The notes: generated by a model not told the origin, from the sequence alone. A stretch of DNA of 64,000 bases from Sipunculus nudus (GCA_026874595.1 CM049322.1:4265900-4329899), one strand, 5' to 3'. Shown: positions 9,074-22,196, counted from the first letter of the stretch. Program-made: numbers and translations.

Positions 9074-9507
9074 GCTTCGAACCAGGGCAATAGATAAAAC
9101 TCGGAAGTCGGAAGCTTATGAAATTATATATTATTTTGTTAGTTATGTACATTGGTTTAATTCAAATACATAAATATTACCATAATTAAAATTTGGGTTG
9201 ATGCAAGACCTTTTCTATGTCATTGTTGGTTGTTGCTATGGGCTTGACTTCCGAGCTTTTTGCATTTTTAACGTCATCTGTCACTTCCGGATGACTTTCG
9301 AGAGGCTTCCATCGCATTAAATAGGTTTGGTAATATATGTTTGTGAAACTTTCTGGTTCTGCAAAAGGGGTCTATATCTTCCATTTTTACACGAAAAAGT
9401 GTTGGTATGAAAGTATTTTTTTAAAAATTATACTAAAAAAGTAAAACGGCTTCTGACTTCCGAAGGCTTCCAACTTCCGAGTTTTATTTATTGCCTCAAA
9501 CCCGTGC
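9074..9507. mobile_element. Short inverted-repeat (MITE-like) element
   Basis: Arms of about 42 bases face each other. The left arm (9074-9115) contains GGGCAATAGATAAAACTCGG and GAAGTCGGAAGC. The right arm (9466-9507) contains GCTTCCAACTTCCGAG and TTTTATTTATTGCC, its complement with a few changes. The 350-base interior also holds several CTTCCGA/TCGGAAG motifs and has no ORF. Small size, inverted ends and lack of coding sequence fit a MITE or foldback element. No target duplication was found. Confidence 0.55.
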
Positions 9508-9773
9508 AGCAAACCAACGCGTATGTCTAACTTATATACATAACCCCTGTGCCATTTCACTTCAACTAAATAGTTTATAGTGCCGATAAACCAGCAAATG
9601 ACATAAACCCTGGTTTGAGCCACTAGATAAAAAAAAGTGACATTAGAATTTAAACCATACATGATGTTAACTGTGGCGTTTTATAATCTCCATCTATTAT
9701 TTCCTCTTATATATCAATTGAGCCGCTATTGAGCCGCTGAACTTTCCCGGTTCCGGTGCATGTATACATGTTT

Positions 9774-9778
<5 letters not shown>

Positions 9779-9820
<42 letters not shown>

Positions 9821-9830
9821 ATATATATAT
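9779..9830. repeat. CT and TA microsatellites
   Basis: A pure CT run of about 38 bases is followed by a short TA run that abuts the left end of the foldback element at 9831. Confidence 0.9.
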
Positions 9831-10290
9831 GTCAGAGACGAGATTGAAATCCAGGCGGATTTTAAATTCGCCTAGACGAGATTGCGATTGTGATCTCGCC
9901 TAGGCGAGATTGCAATTGTGATCTCGGCTAGACGGATTTTAAACTCGCCTAGACGAGATCACAATCGCAATCTCGCCTAGGCGAGATTAAAATCCATCAT
10001 GGAGCAGGCCAGGATTTTAATCTCGCCTAGGCGAGTTTAAAATCTGTCTGGTGTCATCCAGGCGAGTTTAAAATCTGCCTGATATCACTTGGGCGAGTTT
10101 AAAATCTGCCTAGGCGAGATTAAAATAGTGATCTGATCTATTTTCCCAATAAATTATGCATTGTAATTGACTTAGGAAAGATGTTTTCAGTCAGATTTTC
10201 AATATTTTAACACTGAATGGTTATGTATAGTTCACAAGTTATATATTTATTAATATTTACAGAATATTATATTATTAATGTAATAATTTA
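9831..10290 (+). repeat. Left terminal inverted repeat of the foldback element
   Basis: Matches the reverse complement of 11550-12009 almost base for base, including the unique phrase CATCATGGAGCAGGCCAGG and the inner phrase AACACTGAATGGTTAT. Part of the inner arm is repeated once more near 10340-10435. Confidence 0.8.
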
Positions 10291-11549
10291 CATTAATTTT
10301 GTAAATGGAATATTTTATATTAAATATTTTTTATTAATATGGTTATGTATAGTTCACAAGTAATATATATTTAATAATATTTTCAGAATATTATAATATT
10401 TATGTAATAATTAACATTAATTTTTTTATTTTATATTTTTATTTATAAACTAGGTAATAAGAAACTTACATTGGTATTGTATATGGCATATTCAAATGAT
10501 ATATGATGTGGGCTGCTGCTGATTATTTACATAATAATTTTGTTGTCAATATTAATTTGAAGGGAAACTGGTATTAGTAATATTAGTAATGTAGTATTTT
10601 AAAAAGACAAAAGGAAAATAGCTCATTTATTTTTTATCAATATAATTCAATGCATGTTCACATGCATAAATGATCTATTACTCTATGAATCTAGAAATCA
10701 TATTTTTTCTGATATGATATAATACTGTCAAAAAAAGGCAGTTATCTTGTAACACAGTCTACATAAATATTGAAGCTTCACAAAATGCCTCACAAAACAT
10801 AAAAAAAAAGATCAGAAGAATATTATATACATTATAAGAAAAGACTAAATAAGACAAAGAAATATTCACATGCATACATCTGTGTATCAACTTTTACCTT
10901 TTCTCATATGATGTTTAATTACCAAAAAAAAGGACGGTGTATCAAAGTCCATCATAAATACTGATACCCTGCATATTTTGTACCATAAGTGTACATGTTT
11001 TGACAGTTGAGTGTTGAATACCTGGGTGAAAAGAAACATTTGAACTAGATCAACCAACTAATTTGTTCTGTTTGTCCTGTAAGAACTATCAAATAGGATG
11101 ATTGTTTATGTTAATGTGTAATATACTCATTAAATAGTGAAGTAATAGCTATCTAGACTAATCTATCTATCTGTCTATCTATCTATCTATGATTGATTCA
11201 ATATGCAAGTGGATGACTTTTTCCCCCAGATTTGCTCTTCATAATATCTCATAAGTGTGCTTCAATATACCTCTTGTTACTCTCTAATTGCCATATATTT
11301 GAATACAATTACAAATTATTTTTTTTTTAAATTATTAGTGATATTTACAAACACAAGGTTGTTAAGAAAACTGGAGAAAAAAAATAAAGATTAATAAATT
11401 TTTTGCAAATAATTGGTATGATAAGGATGCTGTAGACCACATGAAACACATCAAAGGTGCAAATAATAATCAAATATCTATTTCATAATTCTGTTTCCAA
11501 AATTAATGTTAATTATCACATGAATAACTATTACATTACTGTAAAAAAG

Positions 11550-12006
11550 TTAATTATTACATTAATACTATAATATTCTGTAAATATTAATAAATATATT
11601 ACCTTTTAACTATATATAACCATTCAGTGTTAAAATATTGAAAATCCGACTGAAAACATCTTTCATATGTCAATTACAATGCTTAATATATTAGGAAATT
11701 AGATCAGATCACTATTTTAATCTCGCCTAGGCAGATTTTAAACTCGCCTAAGTAATATCAGGCAGATTTTTAACTCGCCTGGATGACACCAGACGGATTT
11801 TAAACTCGCCTAGGCGAGATTAAAATCCTGGCCTGCTCCATGATGGATTTTAATCTCGCCTAGGCGAGATTGCGATTGTGATCTTGTCTAGGCGAGTTTA
11901 AAATCCGTCTAGCCGAGATCACAATTGCAATCTCGCCTAGGCGAGATCACAATCGCAATCTCGTCTAGGCGAATTTAAAATCCGCCTGGATTTTAATCTC
12001 GTCTCT

Positions 12007-12009
<3 letters not shown>
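11550..12009 (-). repeat. Right terminal inverted repeat of the foldback element
   Basis: Reverse complement of the left arm, carrying CCTGGCCTGCTCCATGATG and ending CTCGTCTCTGAC. Differences from the left arm are scattered single-base changes, consistent with a fairly young insertion or with arm homogenisation. Confidence 0.8.

Positions 12010-12048
<39 letters not shown>
12009..12048. repeat. TA microsatellite at the right end of the foldback element
   Basis: An uninterrupted TA run of nearly 40 bases directly follows the right inverted repeat. Confidence 0.9.
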
Positions 12049-12051
<3 letters not shown>

Positions 12052-13513
12052 CTTTAAGTCATTTACGTTCTTATGCTATGCCCCCCCCCCCCCCCACAAA
12101 ACACTAGAACTATATCCGGGGTTATTTACTCATGGATCGCCCCCTTCCCCAAATTTAATAAATTGTTGTATTATTGCCGAGCTATCCTGAAAATTTCATT
12201 AAACTCTGTTGAGGACTTTTATTTTTATCGTGCTAACAGTCAAACAGATTCACAGACAAACATACGCTGCCAAAAACATAATGTAACGGATGTAACAATA
12301 CATGATAAACCTGACGACCCTGCTGCAGACGTGATGATTGCCTTTATCCTGAGCATTTTTGCAAATAGGATGACTGTTTTTGTACATCTTATTTAGCAGG
12401 GATGCTTTATATAACAAGAAGTGAATGTGTCCATAAAGGGTAAGTGTATTTACCACTACAGATCTAGATCAAAGAGATTATACATTTGCAAAATTCGACT
12501 ATATTTGCTAGATTTTTATTTTGCCTTCAGCTGTTGGCCATATATCCCAAACGCCACAAGATTCCTCATATTGTTACCTGAGAACCCTCATTTTTCCAAA
12601 TTGTTTGGGTTTCTATATTGCTCAAAACCTATTGTAGCATACATTTATTTTTCTTTTGGTGGCAGTACCTGCTACAATACACTTTTTGTACTCCACATGA
12701 ATATGTACTTAAAAAATTGTGTCTTCATAAAGCATAATCTTTATTATGATATTTATTATTTTTATTAAGTACGTTAACCCCGCAACGTTTCCTCATTTTG
12801 TTTAACCCTTCCGTCCGACAAAATGGGGTTATACAATGGGTATGTTTCAATATAAGCGGATCCCCGCATGCGGGTGACACATTTATTGTGGTAAACGAAT
12901 GAACTTATAATCTAGTGTTATAATTGTTTTTATGAAACTTAACATGATAATCTGATATATGATGCTTTTATACTATCAGCCAGTTAGAAGTATTACTTCT
13001 GATACTAGGACGTAGTAATACTGGTTACCAGACTTGTGACCGCGGGCCATGTAGTGTGATCCTTTTTTAAGGCACCACCTTCATCTGATAAGTAATTAAT
13101 AATACTGAGATCTAACTGAGATTTGGCTCATTTTCAGAGAAATCATTCCTTTTTAGTACTTTATACCATTGTAAACCCAGGGTCATTGGCTGCGACCGCG
13201 GTGGGTCACCATGTGTGACCCAGTTGTGTTGGTCGCCACATTTTAACTGTAGTTTGCCACTGTGACCCTGTAAGCCTGCCTTGGTGACCAGGTTTCTTTT
13301 GGGTCTGTATCTTATATAAAAAATAAAGATTTAACTTGCATGAGGTATATGGCATATAATTTAATACCACTCTGGGTGTTGATATTATCACACAGAGCTC
13401 CTACTTGTAATTACATAGGGTTTACATAGGTCATAGTTCTGATGTCTTTGTTCTATTGTCTAGTATTAAAATAAAACTGTCATGTGATGCCTGTGTAATT
13501 ATTAGTGATAAAT
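12049..13513. other. No gene seen
   Basis: Contains a C run at 12081-12095 and otherwise unremarkable AT-rich sequence. The open frames at 12073-12396 and 12421-12768 do not resemble known proteins and show no exon signals that I trust. A GC-rich CCCCGCATGCGGGTGA motif near 12863 recurs in related form (CGGGGACCCGCGCGGGTGA) near 18723. Confidence 0.5.
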
Positions 13514-14300
13514 GCATCCACCATAACAAAGTTTTGTGGATACAGTGTTTTTGACCGGGTTCCGCCACCGCTGCCGCGTTCGTTTCCGGAATGTTCTCTT
13601 CTGAGACCACTGGACTGATTTGTTTAAAAATTGACCCAATTATTGGATCACATTTGAACTGGTGCCAAACAATTTGCGTTGATATCTGACATTTCCTCTC
13701 CGCAGTGCGTCCATCTGTGCATCGTTTTCACACATTAATCCACATATCTTCGGACTCGTTTGACAAATTGGGCTGAAATTTTGCACGAGTACGTACGTGT
13801 AACTCTTTTTTGCTCAGCGTCAATCTGTTTATCAGCCTTTAGTTAAAATCCCTCATACACTTCAGTGGTTGGTCTTTTCCACTCGAAATATTGCATGCAT
13901 ATACATCCTAGATAGCTTTCTTGATTTCACGACAGGTGGAGCCACCTACATTCATGTTCAGGCTGCAGACATCCATGCTTATTTCTCAGGACATATCCTC
14001 CTGTAATTTTGCATGTGTATAGATCTCACATAGCTCTTTATCATACGCAAAACTGATAACGCCACCTGCAACCAGCCGTGGGATAAAATCACTCCCATCT
14101 CGCCAGTGGTTTTACTTATCTGCCTAAAATGTATCATGTATGTGAATTTTGTATAGCTTTGTCGATTTTATGGCAGTTGGCGCCACCTACATCAATGATT
14201 ACGCTGCAGACATTCATGATAATATCTAAGAACTGGTGCGACGTATCGACCTGAAAATTTGCATGTGTATAGATCTCACATGCATAGTTCTTTATCATGT
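13514..14300 (-). mobile_element. GGCGCC-box element, copy C (diverged, truncated)
   Basis: Same orientation as copy B and clearly related: a degraded GCATCCACCATAACAAAG end, then TTTTTGACCGGGTTCCGCC and CGCGTTCGTTTCCGGA as in copy B. GGTGGAGCCACC- and TTGGCGCCACC-type boxes occur near 13935 and 14175. The far end with GGCGGATAC is missing, so the copy is truncated. It is the oldest of the three, judging by divergence. Confidence 0.65.
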
Positions 14301-14483
14301 CGATGAAAAGTTGTCGTATATTCGTTAAATCAGTCTTAAACACTGTCAGCTCTTTTATCTTTTCCAAAGTCAAGGGCAAATACCAGCAACTTATATACCG
14401 CAGGTACATCCGCATGCTGGGCCCCGCAGGAATCAAACGCTGCTGGATCGGTGTGCGGGACCAGCGCGGGCGCGTCATGACGC
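14301..14483. other. Locally GC-rich segment of unknown origin
   Basis: Positions 14400-14483 are sharply richer in G and C than their surroundings, for example ATGCTGGGCCCCGCAGG and CCAGCGCGGGCGCGTC. Both strands are open across it, but I recognise no protein. It could be a decayed exon or the end of a repeat. Confidence 0.35.
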
Positions 14484-15635
14484 TCAGCTGATAAGCATGG
14501 GATAATGGCCTAATTTTTACAACTGTTGTCTTTTTTTAGAAGAAAATGATTGCACGTGTTGGTAAAATTTTAGAGAGGGGCAGGAAGATTTGTATACATA
14601 AAGCTCATGACTTGATGGTTCAGGGCAAAACAGTCATTCTAGACATGACTGAACAATTGCTACTGTTTCAAACAGTGAAATTGATGTTTCCAGAACACAG
14701 CTTGCAGAATATAGATCACCATGACCTTATTCAAGGTCTGCATGGATTTTTTTTTAGTTCAGTGGTCACGATCTGTGCTCCTCTTTGGTATCAAATTTTG
14801 AATTATTCTGGGGTATTATAAGCCCCATAGCTCGGGGAATATGGGTAACAGAGACCTAATCTAAGGTTTCCTAGCAGACGTTTCATGGTCTTTCCTGATA
14901 TTTAAAGTTAGAAGATTCCAGGCCCAGTTGTTACGCTTTGTGCCCTGTTCACAGAATACAGCATCTCTAAAGGTCTAAAAAATGCAGGAAAATATGCGTA
15001 AAAAATCGAAAAATTCAGATGGCGCCACTAGTCTTCAGGAAATGAGAAACACTCGTTGATCAATATGCATGCAAAAAATCATGGAATTCAACGCATTACT
15101 TGTACAGGTACTGGAGCTTTGGTATTGGATTTAAATGATTCTGGGTGGGAGTAATTCTTAGCCCCATAGTTCAGAGGATATAGGTAACAGAAACCTAATT
15201 TCAGCTTTCAAAGGAGACTTTTCATGGGCCTCCCTGGATGGCTTGGTAAAAGATTTCAGGTCCAGTGGTTACGATTTGTGCACTGCTAACAGATGACCGC
15301 ATCTTTAAAGATCTCACTCTGTGATTAATATGCATGCAAAGAATCATGATAAATAATGCATTATTTGTTCAGTTACTTGAGATTTTATATCAAGTTTTTA
15401 ATTATTCTGGAGGGTACTTCTGTCCCATAACTCGGAGGATATAGGAAACCGAGAAGCTAAAAGTCAGCTGAGCTAAAATCCCTTTCAAACATATGTCTAT
15501 TCTTCCCATTACAATTTGTGCCCTGCTAACGGACGGCGTGACGGAAGGACGATGGACAATGACCCATGGCTATAGTTCAGCATGACTGTAAGTCAGCTGA
15601 GCTAAAAACCATATCTAAACACATATCTATTCACC
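14484..15635 (-). mobile_element. Member of the hairpin-ended repeat family (inverted, partial)
   Basis: The right end reads GACGATGGACAATGACC, CATGGCTATAGTTCAGC and AAGTCAGCTGAGCTAAAA. This is the reverse complement of the left end of the repeat at 19714, including its terminal hairpin. The body holds three diverged internal units marked by CCCCATAGCTCGGGGAAT-type phrases near 14823, 15162 and 15423, each followed by a GGTAACAGA or GGAAACCGA phrase. The hairpin end is itself duplicated (near 15465 and 15600). The left boundary is uncertain. Confidence 0.5.
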
Positions 15636-15936
15636 CCTAAACCGACCGCAGGATTTATAAATTCTTATCTGGTCCGGGCACTGTTTATCTATCTCAGGAT
15701 AGTAACATTTCGATTACTTGTCAATGATTCGCCAAAACATAGTGTCATTGACCGTAAAATAATGGTGCAAGGGCAATGTGTTATCAGTAGCCTGTATTAC
15801 ATCATGAGCAAAGTACTTATGTACATACATAGCTAACAGTAGAGAAGTATAAAGTCGTATGTTGAGCAAAGCATTAAGTTCGAAATGTGGATGACAAAGT
15901 ACACAAAAGTATTCTACTGCCTTATCAGTAATGCTT

Positions 15937-16159
15937 GTTAATCACCTCTACGCCTTACGACTATGCCATCACCAAGACTAGTGTATGAAGCTCGTTAATC
16001 ACCTCTGCGCCTTACGACTATGTCATCACCAAGACTAGTGTATGAAGCTCGTTAATCACCTCTGCGCCTTACGACTATGTCATCACCAAGACTAGTGTAT
16101 GAAGCTCGTTAATCACCTCTGCGCCTTACGACTATGTCATCACCAAGACTAGTGTATGC
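15937..16159. repeat. 57-bp tandem repeat, four copies
   Basis: Units start at 15937, 15994, 16051 and 16108, each beginning GTTAATCACCTCT and containing CCTTACGACTATG and CAAGACTAGTGTATG. The last three are virtually identical, and the first differs at a few bases. The period is exactly 57 bases. Confidence 0.9.
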
Positions 16160-16872
16160 AGATTAGTATATATCTCGGCTGCCGATCGTCCTGTCTGCTA
16201 TTTGAGAATGGAGTTCTACATAAACACACTTTTGTCTACTGTATGTGTGTCAAAGCCGTCTTTATTTGATCCCGACAAATAATGTTTTCAGAAAAAAAGC
16301 AACGCAAAAACCTACATTAGAATCTCATTTCCCGCACATTTACCATTTACACCCTATGCTTTTCAAATAATTTCGGAGAACCAGGGTATTTATGCCTCCG
16401 CCCTCCCTCTAGCGAAAAACGTTGCTTCTAATGATGATTCAAATCATCATTGTCATTATTTTATTTTTAAACTTCGCGTGTTGGTAATATATGTGAGACG
16501 TTGTCTGTCTATAGAATTAATCGATGTGAAGATACAAAGAGTACTTTTATGTAAAGACAGTCACCGCGGCAAACAAATGCCAGAGCAAGCGATACATACG
16601 TGAAAGGAAGAAAGCATAACTGGAGTCCTATGAAGATACATTCACTCAAATCCTGGACCTCTTAGGATAGAGGAGTGTAGGTAAACTTACCTTGAGTTAA
16701 GCTTAGGCAGCAAAGAAACACTAGCACCTAGGTTGCCTCTATTTTAACGGTTTGAGGCAGACACTTCCCAATCATGCAGTTAAAAAACAAGTAATATGTC
16801 AAGAGTATATCTATATTAAATATTAAAGAAATGTTAAACATTTATTATTTTCCAGACTTCAATTGCATCATA

Positions 16873-16924
<52 letters not shown>

Positions 16925-19713
16925 AAGTCAACTAAAATACACGCAAATATTCCATATTATTGACATCCAATTCATATAGAACATTTTCCTCTGCTGCCAA
17001 GAGCAAACTTTCCCAAAATGCAAATGTTTTAGATGATATTCTAATGTTTCAAATCTATGCTCCGGCCAAGAAGAAGGGCTACACAGTTTGCTGGATAAAA
17101 ATAAATATTTATGCTTTGCCGATTTTGTTCAACTGTATTTTATTCTGTTCAAACGACTTGTAATTGTATAAAGAAAAGTGCCTTGTGATCAGTTGTTCTT
17201 CCCTACTGAATGTGATTCCCTTCTCCCTGTGCGAATGAACGATGATTTTGCAGAACTGTACCTGATCACACATCAGTATTACAACCGGGTGGTTGTGATG
17301 AATATGAAAGATACTGGGAGTGATATAAATGTAACTACTAGAACATTCATCCAGTTGATGATTTATGCAAAAGGAAAACAAGCAAATATGACGGTCCTGC
17401 AATAGCCGTGAGGATTATCGGTATCATGAGCGTTTTCATATAGGAAGACTAATAGGTGTTGTATTATTCTTATTGGGCCAGGATGGCCCAAACAGATAGC
17501 TGCCTCGCCGACCAACAAGGTAAGCTACCCATCAAGTCCAAATGAAATGAAAAGTTTGCTATAAAGAATATCTCATTAATGCGATATATTTATACCCTTT
17601 TCGTCATTGAAGTAGATAATTTTTTTGTAAATTATAATCAAATGATCAGCTGATCTACTGGTAATTCGACCCACAAGAGCTTTTATACTTCTTATATACA
17701 TGCAGGGAAGGTAATGCTCAAGGAATCCACAACACGTCTCTAATAGATTCCCGAAGAAGCAACACCCAAAACAAGCATTCCCAGGCCTCGCCATAGAGGA
17801 GTCAATTAACCAAAGATGAGTGTAACCAGAGTTAGATGTAATGTATATATATATATATATCAAAACAAACCCGACCTACTAATATGTATGTGTGTGCAAG
17901 TCTGCATTTTTTTATGTTTCATTTTTCTAGGAATCTGTGATACATGAAAGTATGACAGTATACATATACACTCGGGACAGTGTTAGCAGACTCACCTTGA
18001 CTAATTTTCAAGCAGCAAAGAAGGCCTAGTATATAGGTTGCCGCCATATTTGCGTCTTGTGACAAACGCCTCGTGAACAGTAGTGGCTCTTGGACTTTGT
18101 TATCTCACGTGACTAGACAGCTTTTTACCAATATTTACAATGCATTAACGTAGTTGGTATATATCAATTCAGTATTCAGATGCACACCCAATCAAACAAA
18201 CTATGTTTGCCTAACGTTGGTACTCGAAATAGAATATAAAAAGTAACCGTTTCATACGCCCCCCCCCCCCCCCACCCCCCATGTTTACAGTGATATTAAC
18301 CCGTCAAACCTGCAAGTGGCCAGAGTAGGTGGTTTGTTCTGATGGATTGGTTTCCTTGCCATCACCACACTATTATTAAAGACATTCTATTCAAACTATA
18401 GACTCTTTATCGCCCTTTCTAATCAGAACCTCAGACCCCTCATGATATATCTTAACTTAGGTGTTTACATTTGTAAACATTACATTACAAATTTATTAAG
18501 AGTTAAATGGAGTAAAAAATAGTGAATTCATCGTTGCAATAGTAATTATATTAGCGAAGGTCACAAGGGAAAGGTATGGAGACGATTAGTGAAGCTTAGC
18601 CTATTATTCCTTTTTCATAAATAGGCCTTTGAGAAATAGTGATTATTAGTGCATGTGTTTATGCCAGCAAATAGGTCACCCGCATGCATGGGCCCGCATA
18701 TATGGAAAAGGACTCTCTGTATGCGGGGACCCGCGCGGGTGAAAATTCACATGTATGGAAAGGCACCCTAAGATTTAAATAATCCTGAATCACAAACAAA
18801 CACAAAACAGTTCCTGTTCAACACAACATAAATCAAGTAATATGTATGCAGGTATATATTTTATTACAGAACAAACAATGTGCACATATTCCTTCTTGCT
18901 TATGACTTTCAAATTCAAGTTCATGTTCATGATAACAACGAAGTCGTGGGAATTTCGTGTCTATCACCAATTTATTACATCTCGTTAGAGAAGTCTGTTG
19001 TAATGTGTCTTGAAGAGGTGTTTACTACACATGATCAGATTTTCCAACACACTCAACAAGATTTGTTCACGCCTTAGTACTCAGACTGCAATACCGCATG
19101 TTTAATGCAAATATGGCCTCATTCACCGTTAACTCATCAAACGTTATCTCTAAATACTGATCTACATCTTAAGTCTCAAACATCAGCAGCACTGTAGCAG
19201 TACTGTCCGGCCCCAGCTGATAATAATAACTTACACCACAATGTGTTAACTGGCCAAGCACTACCACAATGTTTATGACGAAGCTTAATTTATGAATTTA
19301 CAAACAAGCCAAGGGTTTATCTACCTGGTTATTATCTCAATCCATGCCTAATGCCCCGTGACCGCTGGACCATGACAGCATCTAGCATAAACTAATCACA
19401 CTGCAACTTTCCCTATGTTTAAGTATAAACAAACGAATGCTTCATCCTAACCTGTTTTAGTCAAGGGTTGTAATAGTCAAAGTTATAGCTATTATTTTAT
19501 AACTTGGGGTCCTATTACTATTACAGGGTAAAATTTCTTGTCTTTTACTTATACTATTACTAAAACCTTGAAAACCTGTAATTTATATTACTTTTATTAT
19601 TAAATATTACTATTACCCCATTCCCGCTACATACATGATCTATATATGTCCTGAAATTATACATATTTCTGCTCGTAAAATACCTCAAGTGCCATGATAT
19701 TTTTACCATTTTT
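16160..19713. other. No gene seen; microsatellites
   Basis: AT-rich sequence with a TA run at about 16874-16922, a shorter TA run near 17842-17860, a C run at about 18259-18285 and TATTAC-rich sequence near 19480-19620. The open frames at 16960-17163, 17178-17405 (plus) and 17576-17863 (minus) match nothing I know. CACCCGCATGCATGGGCC with CGGGGACCCGCGCGGG near 18676-18740 is a small GC-rich patch. Confidence 0.5.
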
Positions 19714-19759
19714 AGCTCAGCTGACTATAAGTCATCTGAGCTATAGTCGTGGTCCATTG

Positions 19760-19832
19760 TCCGTCGTCCGTCCGTCTGTCTGTCCGTCCGTCTGTCCGTC
19801 CGTCCGTCCGTCCGTCTGGATGTCCGTCCGTA
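19760..19832. repeat. TCCG/GTCC microsatellite
   Basis: Repeats of GTCC with TGTC variants lie just inside the left end of the 4-kb repeat. The same GTCC-type tract, shorter, is seen in reverse in the relative near 15540. Confidence 0.85.
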
Positions 19833-22196
19833 AGACTGGCACGTTTCGACACCATTGGACCTACGAATCTGAAATTTGGCATACAGTTAGATGTCCCCAA
19901 AATCTGCTACCATGCCAAAAATTGGGTCAATAGGACTTCGTTCCTTCGAGATATTAAGGAAAAACCTCAATTTTTTTATTAGAAATCTATTTTTACACTT
20001 CAGGACTGCCTAATATCAAAACAACTCATCTGGTTGTCTTCATTTTTACCATAAATATTCCTCTATATGGTTCCTATGTACATGCCAGAAATTAAGTCAG
20101 TATTTTTTAATTTAAAAAAGTTATGGGCCCAAACATAATGGACTTTGTAAAAAAATGAGGAAAGATATTTTGTCACTTAAGACCAAAAGTGTTAAAGGTA
20201 GGATATTTTTTTCAGTAATACTACTTTAAATAATCAAAATTTAATTGTATACCAAAAAATAGATCAAAATCTGTTAAATTTTTTTAAATATTGGCAAAAA
20301 TATAAAATTGGTACCTTAAATTTTGCCCAAGTTTTACCATGGCACGTTTTTTTCCTGTAACTGCTGTGGATTTAATTTTCAAAGCATGTTTTTATTACCA
20401 TTTCAACTGTTAAAACAAAAAAATTGAAACCAGTTGATCAAAACTGTAGCTTTTATTCAAATTTTCAAGCACCATGTCACATGTCAGCTCCCCAGCTTCA
20501 GCTCTAAGTTCCTTAAATTTTGCATACAGTGAGATGTCCCCCAAATCCTCTACCATACTAAAAATTTGGTCACTAGGACTGCATTCCTTCGAGATATTAG
20601 GAAAAAACTTCATTTTTCCATTAGAACCCCATTGTTACACTTTAAGATTGCCTAATATTAAAACCACTAATCTGACTTTGATCATATATAATATACATAT
20701 TTTTCTATACATTCTCTATGCATATGCCAGAAATGATGTCAGTATTGTGTAATTTTTTAAGTTCTAGGCCCAAACATAATGCACTTTGTTAAAAATCAAG
20801 AAATATATTTACTCTCTTAACATGAAAATTGCTGAAGGTAGACATTTTTTGCCAGGGATATAACATTATTTAATCAAGATTCAATTGTATTCCCAAAATT
20901 AGTTCTGAATTTTTCAAATTTTATAAGTTATTAGCATAAATATAAAATCAGTACCTTAAATTTTGCCCAACTTTGGCCATGGCATGTTTTTTCCCTGTAA
21001 GCACTGTTGATTTAATTTTCATATCTTGCACACGTAAGGATTTTAGCTTCTAAATTCTTAAATTTTAAAAGGAATTGGTCAAAAACTAGCTTTTATGAAA
21101 GTTTTTATGAGACCATATCACACCTTGGCTGTACTGAAGCCCCTCTTTTATGTCCCCACATCGACCTTTCAGGCCAATTATGCATGCTTGAAGCGAGGCA
21201 CTCTGCAGCCAGCCAGCTCTTGGGTGGCTTCAACTGGATCTAACTGTCCAACCACCTCCACTAGTATTTGTTTAGGCCATAAAAATAACAATAAACTTTT
21301 TTTTTAATTCTTGGTTTATGATAAGAACTTAAAAAAATAAATGGAAAAGGTATTTATAGTTAATGACTTACAGGGGATTACCTTGCAATTACTGATCATT
21401 TATGGATCTTCCATGGATGGCCAAAATTGTATTTCAAATGACACCATGCAGTCACCATTGGGTATTTTTCATTTCAACCATAAAAATGAAAAATAAATCA
21501 TTAAAATAAATTGTTTACTATTAGGGATTATATGAAGCAAGATAATGATAGACAAGGATGCAGTTGATTATGTTAAATTAATCTAAATTTCCAGGTCTTT
21601 TCCAGGTGTTTAACATGTTGGTTTATATTTATAACAAAATTAAAATAATAAATAAATATGTCAAAAATTTAAAATATTACTCAGACAAGTGCTCATTAAA
21701 GATTTTAATTTGTTTGACTTATAACTCATGGTTGTATCAGTTGTTACATGATACTGGCTAAATTAATAATCAAAATTTATATTACTGGTCCTTTATTTCA
21801 GTTCATAAAATTAAACATTCCCAACTCCAGTTTGCTCCTGGTATGATATATTGGGTGTTTTGATCCATGGATTAATTTTAACACATGTATTAGTTTTATA
21901 GCTGAGAAAACTTTTCTTTTTTTCCTGATACCATTTAAAAAAATATAAATATTCAAATTTTTCCTGTTAGTGCTGTGGATTTAATTTTCACATTTCTTCT
22001 GTTAAAATCTGAAATTTGAAACCAGTTGATCAAAAACTGTAGATTTTATTCAAGTTCCCAGGTACCAAGTCTTCATTGTTTACATCAGGTCAGTATAAAT
22101 GCAGTGTACTGGGCAGTTACATAACACCTTCAGGTCTGACCTACTCCCACTGTGAGTGTCTGGGTCAGGCTGGGTCAGGCAGTAATTACCAGAGAG

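Larger units (their letters stand above)
9831..12009. mobile_element. 2.2-kb foldback element with long nested-palindrome TIRs
   Basis: The element begins GTCAGAGACGAGATT and ends with the complement, AATCTCGTCTCTGAC. The two terminal inverted repeats run about 460 bases each and differ at only a small number of sites by eye. The outer 300 bases of each arm are built from alternating short palindromes, mainly ATCTCGCCTAGGCGAGAT and forms combining AGGCGAG with TTTAAAAT. The inner 160 bases are AT-rich. The 1.26-kb centre is AT-rich and has no ORF. Both outer ends touch TA dinucleotide runs, suggesting insertion at TA or into a TA microsatellite. It is non-autonomous and the mobilising transposase is unknown. 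Confidence 0.8.

Noticed and set aside
9831-12009. Foldback element as a Helitron or Tc1/mariner with a transposase
   Set aside because: No ORF of useful length and no CTRR 3' end. TA flanks alone do not prove a Tc1/mariner origin because it sits in TA microsatellites.
14546-14821. 91-codon plus frame with a protein-like start
   Set aside because: It lies inside the hairpin-ended repeat, shows no domain, and overlaps sequence duplicated elsewhere in the element.
19694-19982. Frames rich in Pro-Ser-Val-Cys or Asp-Gly-Arg repeats
   Set aside because: Produced by the GTCC microsatellite at the end of the 4-kb repeat.
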